Under the pieces are notes generated by a model. That model was not told where the DNA came from. It ran no database searches and saw only the letters and a program-made list of their open reading frames with translations. A program made the position numbers and the translations under genes. This document shows positions 33,725-41,382 of a stretch of 54,052 nt of DNA, in pieces. The DNA comes from Muribaculaceae bacterium (GTDB lineage Bacteria > Bacteroidota > Bacteroidia > Bacteroidales > Muribaculaceae), in the NCBI GenBank assembly GCA_017964485.1, contig JAGCRW010000034.1, positions 1 to 54,052 of the forward strand, given 5' to 3'. How positions within the stretch are numbered: position 1 is the first letter of the stretch; each line of letters begins with the position of its first letter.

Positions 33725-34210
33725 ATGATGATGATTTACTATCTCAACATAGGCTCTAATCTCGATGACCGGGAGGGCAACCTTTGGGCTGCCGATTTGA
33801 GGTTGTCGCTTGACTTGGGACTGGTGACGGCGCGCTCGACTATTGTTGAGAGCGAGCCCTGGGGCTTTGAGAGCGACAATGGCTTCCTCAATATGGGTAT
33901 CGCTGTTGAGAGCCGTTTCTCGCCCATTGAGGCGCTCAACATCATTCACGATATCGAGTACGAACTCAACCAGGGCCACAGCCACCGCGATGCCGATGGC
34001 AACTATGTGGACCGCCTCGTAGATATTGACATTATGGCGATTGACGACCTTGTCATTGACCTGCCTAGTCTGCAAGTGCCTCACCGTCACATGCCAAATC
34101 GAGATTTCTTCCTAAAACCCATGGCCGAACTCGCACCCGACTGGCAACATCCCATCCTCCACCTCACAGCGCAGCAAATGCTGGACCAACTGAACGTGAA
34201 CTGTGATTGA
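33725..34210 (+). CDS. folK: 2-amino-4-hydroxy-6-hydroxymethyldihydropteridine pyrophosphokinase (HPPK)
   Basis: Folate pathway enzyme that transfers pyrophosphate from ATP to the pterin alcohol. Family marks: YLNIGSNLDDREGNL at the N-terminus, ESEPWGF, GFLNMGIAVES, the signature DRLVDIDIMAIDD with the two catalytic magnesium-binding Asp (about 99-111), and PHRHMPNRDFFLKPMAELAP. Three ATGs in a row (33725, 33728, 33731) are possible starts; the last gives a product of 159 residues. Size is normal for a monofunctional HPPK. It is bounded by the infB hairpin upstream and a strong terminator downstream. Confidence 0.93.
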   Translation: MMMIYYLNIGSNLDDREGNLWAADLRLSLDLGLVTARSTIVESEPWGFESDNGFLNMGIAVESRFSPIEALNIIHDIEYELNQGHSHRDADGNYVDRLVDIDIMAIDDLVIDLPSLQVPHRHMPNRDFFLKPMAELAPDWQHPILHLTAQQMLDQLNVNCD

Positions 34211-34234
34211 GGAAACCAAAAGCAAGAAAACAAA

Positions 34235-34269
34235 AGAGACTCGGAACAACGAACTCCGAGTCTCTTTTT
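34235..34269. terminator. Bidirectional terminator between folK and peptide transporter
   Basis: A perfect 11-bp stem AGAGACTCGGA (34235-34245) and TCCGAGTCTCT (34255-34265), with T5 after it on the plus strand and an AAAACAAAA flank that gives a T-rich run on the minus strand. The two flanking genes converge here. Confidence 0.9.
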
Positions 34270-34285
34270 ATTTATTATAAAGTTA

Positions 34286-35812
34286 TTATTTCGCCACTTT
34301 CTCTAGGCGTTTCATCATTATAAACATGAAGAGTGCCGAAACGACGCACACGCCAATGAAGACGCTCCACACTACCCACAGCGGTAGTCCGCCCCACAGG
34401 TAACCACCTACACTAACGAGGAAGTTGCCAATGGCGGTGCTGGCAAACCAGCCACCCATCATCAGGCCCTTGAGTTTTGGAGGAGCCACCTTGGTGACAA
34501 ACGAGATTCCCATTGGGCTGAGCAGTAACTCACCAAATGTGAGCACCAGATAGGTAGATATGAGCCAGTTGGGCGAAACGAGGGTTGCTACACTGCCCAG
34601 CTTGGCTTGCTCATCGGGCGAAGGCAGTCCCAGAGAACCGATGATCATAATAAGGAATGCCGACGCTGCCACAAGCATACCCAAGGCAATCTTGCGTGGC
34701 GCGCTAGGCTCTTTGCCTTTCTTGGCGAGCCATCCAAAGAGAGCCAGCGACACTGGCGTCAAAGCCACCACAAAGCAGGGGTTAAACTGCTGGAAGATTG
34801 GAGCCTCAATATTTATTGAGCCATCTAAGTTGCAGTAACGATAAATGAGAATTCCCAAGCATGCCGCTATTACACCACCAGCGATGCCGCGGGTGCGGTT
34901 GCTCTTGGTGTCGTAGATAGTGAAACCAGCATAAACAATCAAGATGCAGAGCACCAAGTTCCACACGTCAAATGCCATGCTCTGCAAGCCGCTAGAACTC
35001 TTTGCAGTAAACTCATTGGCAAAGAAAGTGAGTGTCAATCCGTTCTGGTGGAATGCCATCCAGAAGAAGATTACCACGATGAATACCAGGATAAGCGCCA
35101 CCACTCGTTTCACGGTCTCGCCTGGAGCAAGTTCGGCAGCAGCGGCAGCTTCTTTGTTCTCTTTCTTGCTAGAGATGGCACTTTTTTCCACGTGCTTGAA
35201 TGTGCTACGGAAAGCATAATAGATGATAATGGAAAGGATGAGCGACGCACATGCCACGCCAAAGGCGAAGTGGTAACTGTCGGCCTTGCTCACTCCCAGA
35301 CTATTCTGGGCATACTCCATTATCTTTACTGCTGCTGTAGGAGCAAACATGGCACCAATATTGATTGCCATGTAGAAGATGCTGAAGGCGGCGTCGCGTC
35401 GGTCGCTGTACTTGGGATCGTCATATAGGTTGCCCACCATTACTTGCAGGTTTCCCTTAAAAAGACCGGTTCCCAAGCTCACCAGCAAGAGCGCTCCCAT
35501 CATTGCCCATAGCGCCACAGTGTCGCCTCCAAGAGGCACTGAAAGCGCCACATATCCAAAGAACATGATTAGGATGCCTGATGTCACCATCTTGCCGTAG
35601 CCAAAGATATCGGCAAGGATACCGCCAATCACAGGCAGGAAATAAACCAGCATCAAGAAACTGCTGTAGATGAGACCCGCCTTGCCTGGGTCTAAGCCGA
35701 AGTTCTCACGCAAGAACAGCGCAAAAACGGCTATCATAGTGTAATAGCCAAAGCGTTCACCAGTGTTGGCAAGCGCTAAGGCATATAAACCTTTAGGTTG
35801 ATTCTTAAACAT
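34286..35812 (-). CDS. Proton-dependent oligopeptide transporter (POT/PTR2 family)
   Basis: 508 residues with about 14 membrane helices; imports di- and tripeptides. POT marks: NTGERFGYYTMIAVFALFL in helix 1, GGILADIFGYGKMV, GLFKGNLQVMVGNLY, FSIFYMAINIGAMFAPTAA in helix 5 and FFWMAFHQNGLTLTFFA. The first acidic residue of the usual ExxER motif is Asn here (N-T-G-E-R), as in the neighbour. A charged cytoplasmic loop (about 212-232) precedes the second half. The C-terminus has GELLLSPMGISFVTKVAPPKLKGLMMGGWF. It is a paralogue of the gene upstream, separated from it by a terminator hairpin. Confidence 0.93.
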   Translation of the reverse strand: MFKNQPKGLYALALANTGERFGYYTMIAVFALFLRENFGLDPGKAGLIYSSFLMLVYFLPVIGGILADIFGYGKMVTSGILIMFFGYVALSVPLGGDTVALWAMMGALLLVSLGTGLFKGNLQVMVGNLYDDPKYSDRRDAAFSIFYMAINIGAMFAPTAAVKIMEYAQNSLGVSKADSYHFAFGVACASLILSIIIYYAFRSTFKHVEKSAISSKKENKEAAAAAELAPGETVKRVVALILVFIVVIFFWMAFHQNGLTLTFFANEFTAKSSSGLQSMAFDVWNLVLCILIVYAGFTIYDTKSNRTRGIAGGVIAACLGILIYRYCNLDGSINIEAPIFQQFNPCFVVALTPVSLALFGWLAKKGKEPSAPRKIALGMLVAASAFLIMIIGSLGLPSPDEQAKLGSVATLVSPNWLISTYLVLTFGELLLSPMGISFVTKVAPPKLKGLMMGGWFASTAIGNFLVSVGGYLWGGLPLWVVWSVFIGVCVVSALFMFIMMKRLEKVAK

Positions 35813-35843
35813 AGTTCAGTTTTTATTCCAAGTTATTAGTAAC

Positions 35844-35881
35844 AAAGCCGAGAGGTTGATGTTGCTCAGCCCCTCGGCTTT
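35844..35881 (-). terminator. Terminator between the two POT genes
   Basis: Arms AAAGCCGAGAGG (35844-35855) and CCCCTCGGCTTT (35870-35881), 12 bp with one mismatch. On the minus strand it follows the 537-residue gene by 26 nt, so the two transporters are probably separate units or attenuated. Confidence 0.78.
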
Positions 35882-35907
35882 ATTGAGTTTATTATAGAAA
35901 TAATGTG

Positions 35908-37521
35908 TTACTCGGCTGCTTTTTCGGCTTTTTCGGCTTTTTCGGCTTCTACTGGCTTGTCGCTGGTAACGCGCTCTAGCCACTTCACCATTCCGAGCAT
36001 TACGCCCATAGAGATGAGGCAAACTACCAGGAATACTGTCCAGCAGAGCCACAATGGCCACTTGTTATACATCAATGGGCCAATCCAGATAAGGAGGTTA
36101 CCAACGGCTGTTGCACCAAGCCACAATCCTTGGCATAATCCCTGCAAGTTCTTGGGAGCCACTTTAGATACAAACGACAGACCCAGAGGAGAAATGAACA
36201 GCTCGGCCACAGTAAGGAAGAAGTAGGTGACAATGAGCACCCAAGCGCCAGCCTTCATGCCTTCCTTAACGCCAACATCCATAGCCTTGAACTCCTCGCC
36301 TGAGGGATAGCCACTCACGTTAGAGTATATTGCCAGGAACAGATAGGCAAGACCTGCGATAAACATACCATAGGCAATCTTTCGTGGGGTGGAAATCTCC
36401 TTGCCTTTCTTGCTTAGGTAGCCGAAGATGAACATGATGATAGGAGTGAGCACAATCACAAAGAATGGGTTCACTGCCTGCCAAATTTCAGGAGCGATAG
36501 AGTCGGTCTTCACGAAGTCGCGGGCAAATACCGAGAGCGACTGACCGTTTTGGTGGAACGAGAACCAGAAGAACACTGCCACGCCAAGCACTGCAAACAG
36601 AGCGTACATGCGCTGCTTGATTTCCTTGGCCATAGCCTTTCTCTCTTCGGGTGTATAGTCAACAGCTGCTTGAGCCTCTTTTTTGGCGGGAGTTGGGAAT
36701 ATCTTCTGATAATAGATGAAGATTGCCAACGAGATGAGCATAGCGCAAACCGAAGCGATGAACGAGTAGTGAACACCAGTGTTGAATACCTCAAGATACT
36801 TGGTGCAGAAAGCACTCATGTCTGTAGGCAGAGCGCCGCTCACTTGCTGAGCAAGGGTATTGAGGTTGCTCATTGCTTCGCCTGTCATAGCGCTAGCGCC
36901 ATTAATGAACTGGTGGCACAGTGCTGGCAACTCGGCATTATAGGTGAGGTCGTTAACGCCTAACCACCACTGGCGCAGATAGGGAGCCACAAATGGTGCG
37001 ATAAGACCACCAATGTTGATGAATACATAGAAAATTTGGAAACCGCTGTCGCGCTTGCCTTGAACAGCCTTCAGAGCCTCGGGGCCTTTCTTGGCGGCCT
37101 CGGCCTCTACGTTGTCGTACATCTGACCAACGATAGCCTGCAGGTTGCCCTTGAACAAGCCATTACCAAAGGCGATGAGCAGCAGTGCTATGCAAGTGAA
37201 AGGCAGCAGCCAGCTGATGTTGCCTGAAGTCGCCAAAATGGGAATTGAGAGCAAAGCATAGCCCAGAGCCATAATGATAAGACCCCAGCGAATTGTGCCT
37301 TTGTAGTTTTGGGTGCGGTCGGCGATGATACCTCCCACAAGGCTCAACACATAGATTAAGCAGTAGAACACAGAGTAGATGACACCACTGGTCTCATCTG
37401 AAAGGCCGAATTTTGAGCACAAGAAGAGCAGCAGCACTGCATTCATGATGTAGTAGCCAAAGCGCTCACCCATATTGCTCAATGCGGCGGGGATTAACCC
37501 CTTGGGATGTCCTTTAAACAT
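35908..37521 (-). CDS. Proton-dependent oligopeptide transporter (POT/PTR2 family), second copy
   Basis: 537 residues. NMGERFGYYIMNAVLLLFL, GGIIADRTQNYKG, GLFKGNLQAIVGQMYD, IFYVFINIGGLIAPFVAPYLR and FFWFSFHQNGQSLSVFARDF mark the POT family. It has a longer insertion than its neighbour between helices 6 and 7 (about 165-235). The C-terminus carries a tandem 9-bp repeat coding for EKAEKAEKA. As in the paralogue, the first Glu of ExxER is Asn. The pair may differ in peptide preference or coupling, but this cannot be read from the sequence. No clear promoter was recognised upstream. Confidence 0.92.
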   Translation of the reverse strand: MFKGHPKGLIPAALSNMGERFGYYIMNAVLLLFLCSKFGLSDETSGVIYSVFYCLIYVLSLVGGIIADRTQNYKGTIRWGLIIMALGYALLSIPILATSGNISWLLPFTCIALLLIAFGNGLFKGNLQAIVGQMYDNVEAEAAKKGPEALKAVQGKRDSGFQIFYVFINIGGLIAPFVAPYLRQWWLGVNDLTYNAELPALCHQFINGASAMTGEAMSNLNTLAQQVSGALPTDMSAFCTKYLEVFNTGVHYSFIASVCAMLISLAIFIYYQKIFPTPAKKEAQAAVDYTPEERKAMAKEIKQRMYALFAVLGVAVFFWFSFHQNGQSLSVFARDFVKTDSIAPEIWQAVNPFFVIVLTPIIMFIFGYLSKKGKEISTPRKIAYGMFIAGLAYLFLAIYSNVSGYPSGEEFKAMDVGVKEGMKAGAWVLIVTYFFLTVAELFISPLGLSFVSKVAPKNLQGLCQGLWLGATAVGNLLIWIGPLMYNKWPLWLCWTVFLVVCLISMGVMLGMVKWLERVTSDKPVEAEKAEKAEKAAE

Positions 37522-37614
37522 AATTAGTTAATAGTTTTTGAAGTTAATATTATTATTTCGTTTATAGTTTGCAGTTTAATGCGCTTCGCGCAGTTTAGAG
37601 TTTAGAGTGGCCTC

Positions 37615-38070
37615 TCAACTCTCAAACTCTAAATCGGCGCAGTCGACATTATGCATTGCCGCGAATGCCATTGCGTAGGCTCGCATTTGCTTTAGCATGG
37701 AGAGGAGGCCGTTGCTGCGGGTGGGGGAGAGGTGGTCGCGCAGGCCTATGCGGTCGATGAAATAGAGGTCGGCATCGACGATGTCTTGCGGTTTCTGTCC
37801 AGAGAGGACTCGGATTAGCATCGCCACTATGCCTTTGACGATGATGGCGTCGCTGTCGGCTCGGTAAGTGACTACTCCGTCGCTGTACTGCGCGTCGAGC
37901 CACAGGCGGCTTTGACATCCATCAATGAGGTTATCGGGAGTCTTGAGGCTCTCGTCGAGGGCGTCGAGACCGTTGCCCATCTCAATGATGTAGGCATAGC
38001 GGTCCATCCAGTCGTCAAGGTCGGCGAACTCCTCAATTATTTCGTCTTGAATTTGGTTGATTTCAATCAT
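37615..38070 (-). CDS. sufE: SufE-family sulfur acceptor protein
   Basis: SufE takes persulfide sulfur from the SufS cysteine desulfurase for iron-sulfur cluster assembly. I start it at 38070 rather than 38100: the usual SufE N-terminus is IQDEIIEEFADLDDWMDRYAYII, and the earlier ATG would overlap the -7 promoter box. The active-site Cys is in NLIDGCQSRLWL (about residue 52). AIIVKGIVAMLIRVLSG and LSPTRSNGLLSMLKQMRAYA are further family marks. 151 residues, normal size. No other suf gene is in the window. Single gene with its own promoter. Confidence 0.92.
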   Translation of the reverse strand: MIEINQIQDEIIEEFADLDDWMDRYAYIIEMGNGLDALDESLKTPDNLIDGCQSRLWLDAQYSDGVVTYRADSDAIIVKGIVAMLIRVLSGQKPQDIVDADLYFIDRIGLRDHLSPTRSNGLLSMLKQMRAYAMAFAAMHNVDCADLEFES

Positions 38071-38097
38071 TTTTTTGATAATGGTGTATAAATCGGT

Positions 38098-38128
38098 CAA
38101 AGTTACTCATAATTTTGGTTTCTCACAA
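38098..38128 (-). promoter_or_regulatory. Promoter of sufE
   Basis: TTG at 38126-38128, a 20-nt spacer and TAACTTTG at 38098-38105. The predicted start near 38091 leaves a leader of about 20 nt and decides the start codon at 38070. Confidence 0.82.
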
Positions 38129-38225
38129 GATTTTGCTGAAAAAATGTTTTTAGGCTGCTGGTTATTAGTTGTTGACTATTGAGGGAAATCAGTTGCCATT
38201 GGTGATGTTATCTTCTTATACTATA

Positions 38226-38265
38226 AAAAGAATAAGGTGCTGAGCCTTGGAGGACTCAGCACCTT
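38226..38265 (-). terminator. Terminator of the peptidyl-prolyl isomerase gene
   Basis: A perfect 11-bp stem AAGGTGCTGAG (38234-38244) and CTCAGCACCTT (38255-38265), then TTATTCTTTTT on the minus strand, 20 nt past the stop. Confidence 0.9.
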
Positions 38266-38285
38266 AAAAACTATAAATAAGTTGT

Positions 38286-40415
38286 TTAGTTCACAAACTT
38301 GAGAGTGCTGTTAGAGATCTTGCGGCTGTTCCAGAGGATGCCATAACCGTCAACACCCATTTTGTTGAAGAAGTTTCTTGCGATCTCTTCCTTAGGCAGT
38401 GGACGTGGGTCGTTCTGCTTGTTGACTTTAACAACATAGAGCGCGTTTTCGCCGGCAATAACCTGAACCTTGCCTACAGCGTTCTTGCCCATACCGATGA
38501 TGCGTCCAGCCACTTTGCGGTCGTTGATTACGTTCTGCGAACCGGGTACATAGGCGATAGAATCAACGGTGGTGTTGAGCTTTTGAGCATATTCTGCTAT
38601 GTCATTAGCCTTGCCACATTGCTTAACAAGAGCCTCACCAATCTTCTTGTTTTGGATGTAGGTGGTGAGCTGCTGCTTAACAGTTGGGTCGGTGTAGGGG
38701 GTGTAGCCCTCATAGGCTTCTTCCACAGCTACAACAAGCATATATCCATGCTCATCGTCCTCTTTGATCTCCGACACTGTGCCAGGCTTGTTCTCGAAGG
38801 CCCATTTCACCATGTCGCGAGAGCCTGCGAGTCCGCCCATCATTTGTCCAGTGAAAGGATTGGGTTGCATATCGAGCTTAGTAGTGTAAGCGTCAACCAC
38901 ACACTCTTTCACGTCATATTTTGCAGCCTTGGCATTCTTCTTGAAGTCGGCAGCATTCTTGTTCTTGTCGATATAAGCCTGAAGGTTCTTTTTGAGAATG
39001 TTGACAGTAGTCTCGCTTGGGTCGTTCTCATATTTAGCACGTGCTATCGAGTAGATCTTGACAGGAGCTTTGTGCTGAACTACCTGAGTAAATACTGCTA
39101 CACTCTGGTCGCCTTGAGTCTGCGAGTCGAGGAGGAAGAATGAGCCATCGAGGTGTGCCATGATCTTGGCGCGAATAGAATCTTGATAGATAAGTGCATC
39201 AACCGAAGGAGTCTTCGATGGGTCAAATTTCTGGAATGCTATGTTCTGGTTCTTGTTGGTTTTTTGGAGCGAGTCGATTGAAACGCCGTTGCTGAGCAAT
39301 GCAAATACAGAGTCTTGCATGTGCTTGTTGCCATAAACCTGAACATAGTTCATACCAATTGAGTCGGGGCACTCAACAACCTTGGTCACCTTGTAGATGA
39401 AGGTGTTGCGATCGCGTGGGTTGCTTGGATCGCGCTGCTTCATGCTGTTGACGCCACCTTCGAGCAACTCGGTGTAGATGGGGTCTTTGGGCTCGGTAGT
39501 TCCTGTTGCATTAGCAGTGAGAGTGTTGCTCTTGCTGTTGGTAACAAGTGAGTCGATAAAGAGGTGAGTGTCTTTGTTGTTCTTAATGCCTTTGATGCCC
39601 TCTTGGGTAGCGAAGTCGTTGTAGATTTGTGCAATCTTGCTGTTGGCGACTTTTATATCATTGGCCGATGGGTCAAGGTCAACCTTGATGTAGCTGATGC
39701 GACGTTGATCTTGGTCAATCTTGAAGAACTCCTTAAACTGCTCGTAAGCCTCTTTGATCTCATTGTCGGTCACCTTGTATTTAGGATCGTTGGCATATTG
39801 AGCGTAGTCAACCTTAGCATACTCGATGTCGTATTGAGTGTTGTCCTCACCGATCATAGCGGCGTCGAGGTTGTTAGGTTTAAGACAGCCCATAACGGCG
39901 AGTCCCAATTTCGCGTTCTTGAGATTAGTGTTATAATCTTTGATTTTCTGGTTGAAGAAATCAACGGCACCGCCATCGGCATTAGGGTTCTTCTTAAGAG
40001 ACTCTATTACCTGATCGGGTGTCATGCCGTTCTGCGCGCAAAGCATCACAACCTCACGGTCGTTTTTCACTGCGTTATAAATCTCGTCGTCGGTGACATC
40101 AAGACTAGCGTCTTTGCACTCTTGAGCGATGATTCTCTCGCCAATGAGCTGTTGCACAACTTGCTGCTGAACGTCGGCCGCGTCGGTTTTTTGATTTGGG
40201 TTCTGCTCTTGCAGTTTCTTTTGCTGCAGATTTACAGCCTCTTGATATTCGTTGTATTCAATTCTCTCATCTCCGATTTGAAGAGTCAACAAGTCGTTGA
40301 ATCTAAACAGAGCTCCAGGATCGTTGATGGCTGTTAAGATAAAAAGCAACAAAGCGCCTCCAATTAAACCCATCAACAATTTAGGTCTTTTTCTAAGTTT
40401 CTCTAGTACTGCCAT
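38286..40415 (-). CDS. Membrane-anchored periplasmic peptidyl-prolyl isomerase (PpiD/SurA type)
   Basis: 709 residues. One N-terminal signal-anchor helix (about 13-29, LLMGLIGGALLLFILTA) is followed by a SurA-N-type chaperone domain with IGDERIEYNEYQEAVN and QQQVVQQLIGERIIAQECKDASLDVTDDEI. The central part is long and helical (about 150-480). The rotamase-like part lies about 495-600: VDAYTTKLDMQPNPF, GSRDMVKWAFENKPGTVSEIKEDDEHGYMLVVAVEEA. The C-terminus (about 600-709) closes the chaperone. This layout is that of PpiD-like folding factors for outer-membrane proteins. It has its own promoter and a strong terminator. Catalytic activity of the isomerase part is not certain. Confidence 0.9.
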   Translation of the reverse strand: MAVLEKLRKRPKLLMGLIGGALLLFILTAINDPGALFRFNDLLTLQIGDERIEYNEYQEAVNLQQKKLQEQNPNQKTDAADVQQQVVQQLIGERIIAQECKDASLDVTDDEIYNAVKNDREVVMLCAQNGMTPDQVIESLKKNPNADGGAVDFFNQKIKDYNTNLKNAKLGLAVMGCLKPNNLDAAMIGEDNTQYDIEYAKVDYAQYANDPKYKVTDNEIKEAYEQFKEFFKIDQDQRRISYIKVDLDPSANDIKVANSKIAQIYNDFATQEGIKGIKNNKDTHLFIDSLVTNSKSNTLTANATGTTEPKDPIYTELLEGGVNSMKQRDPSNPRDRNTFIYKVTKVVECPDSIGMNYVQVYGNKHMQDSVFALLSNGVSIDSLQKTNKNQNIAFQKFDPSKTPSVDALIYQDSIRAKIMAHLDGSFFLLDSQTQGDQSVAVFTQVVQHKAPVKIYSIARAKYENDPSETTVNILKKNLQAYIDKNKNAADFKKNAKAAKYDVKECVVDAYTTKLDMQPNPFTGQMMGGLAGSRDMVKWAFENKPGTVSEIKEDDEHGYMLVVAVEEAYEGYTPYTDPTVKQQLTTYIQNKKIGEALVKQCGKANDIAEYAQKLNTTVDSIAYVPGSQNVINDRKVAGRIIGMGKNAVGKVQVIAGENALYVVKVNKQNDPRPLPKEEIARNFFNKMGVDGYGILWNSRKISNSTLKFVN

Positions 40416-40473
40416 TATAAATGATTTTTTATGATTTTATTACTCAAAATTAGTCGTTTTCGAAAATAGCACG

Positions 40474-40504
40474 CAAAGATAGACATTTTTTGATTAATGG
40501 CAAA
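40474..40504 (-). promoter_or_regulatory. Promoter of the peptidyl-prolyl isomerase gene
   Basis: TTTG at 40501-40504, a 19-nt spacer and TATCTTTG at 40474-40481. The leader would be about 50 nt. Confidence 0.82.
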
Positions 40505-40648
40505 ATAAAGAGACAATTTTGTAATAAAAATGTGTGCAACTTGCCGTTTTGCATAGGTTTTAGGGCCAATGGAACGGTAGTTTTGGAGAGTAGGAATGGA
40601 AAATGCCGCTGTGATTTTTTAATATGGTTAGCCGTACCAATGCCGCAA

Positions 40649-40656
40649 TAATTTTG
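40649..40656 (+). promoter_or_regulatory. Promoter -7 box TAATTTTG for the small acidic gene
   Basis: TAATTTTG about 44 nt before the ATG at 40700. I see no TTG at the expected -33 distance. Confidence 0.5.
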
Positions 40657-40699
40657 CAACGTGATTTTCAAGCAATCTATTAACCTTAAATTTAAAAAA

Positions 40700-41116
40700 A
40701 TGAACACCGACAACATTATCAATGAGAATCTTTCGGTCGAGGCTCAGCCCGAGGTTACTGAGCAGGAGGCTGCTGTCGCCGAGCAACAAGTGGAAACCGC
40801 TCCCGCCGGTGAGACAACCCCTGAGCCCGACGAGGTGCAGCGTCTCCTCCAGGAGCTTGGCGTGAGTGAGAGTCTTGCCGCCTCGGCGCGCGTGATTGTG
40901 CAGTCGCTGCGTGAGGGCAACGCCTCGAGCGAGAACATCGTGAAGCTTGTGGTGCAGGCGCTGCGCCACGATGAGGACCTGAAGAACGCCGAGACGCAAG
41001 GCTACCTGCGCGGTCGCAACGAGGTGATAGCCGCTGCCACCACCACCCCCGACGACAAGTCGCCCCGTCCCCTAAACTTCCCCATCTACACCAAGCGAAG
41101 CTTTTGGGATAAATGA
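40700..41116 (+). CDS. Small acidic protein paired with capsid-like gene
   Basis: 138 residues from the ATG at 40700; an upstream ATG at 40661 would begin inside the likely promoter region. An N-terminal half rich in Glu, Ala, Thr and Pro (about 1-50) leads into a helical segment VQRLLQELGVSESLAASARVIVQSL and LVVQALRHDEDLKNAETQGYLRGRNEVI. The Pro-rich, basic tail ends in FPIYTKRSFWDK. No signal peptide or membrane helix. I do not recognise the family. Its pairing with a capsid-fold protein gene (266 nt downstream) suggests a scaffold, cargo or accessory role for the same particle, but this is inference. Confidence 0.65.
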   Translation: MNTDNIINENLSVEAQPEVTEQEAAVAEQQVETAPAGETTPEPDEVQRLLQELGVSESLAASARVIVQSLREGNASSENIVKLVVQALRHDEDLKNAETQGYLRGRNEVIAAATTTPDDKSPRPLNFPIYTKRSFWDK

Positions 41117-41382
41117 GAAAGGAGGAGGTAAGAGGTAAGAAGTAAGAAGTAAGAAGTAAGAAGGAGGAAGTAGGAAGTACTAAGGATAAAGGACAAAGTA
41201 CAAAGTACAAAGGGCTCTACCCACTCCCTCTTCCCTCTAACCACTTCCCTCTCTCCTCTTCCCTCTCTCCTCTTCCCTACCTAACACTTAAAACTATCGG
41301 ACGAGGCGGGCCTCGTCCCTACTTGACACTTAACACTTAACTCTTAACACTTAAAACTTAACCCCTTAACACTTAAAAATCT
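41117..41382. repeat. Dense micro-repeat spacer
   Basis: Runs of AAGTAAGAAG, TACAAAG, CTCTTCCCTC and CTTAACACTTAA words fill the whole gap between the small acidic gene and the capsid-like gene, with one GC hairpin (GGACGAGGC/GCCTCGTCC near 41300-41320). The AACACTTAA words are the reverse complement of those at 3540-3570 and 53170-53200. No gene is seen. Confidence 0.72.

Noticed and set aside
33544-33759. 71-codon frame overlapping the infB 3' end
   Set aside because: Shadow frame of infB running into the terminator and folK start.
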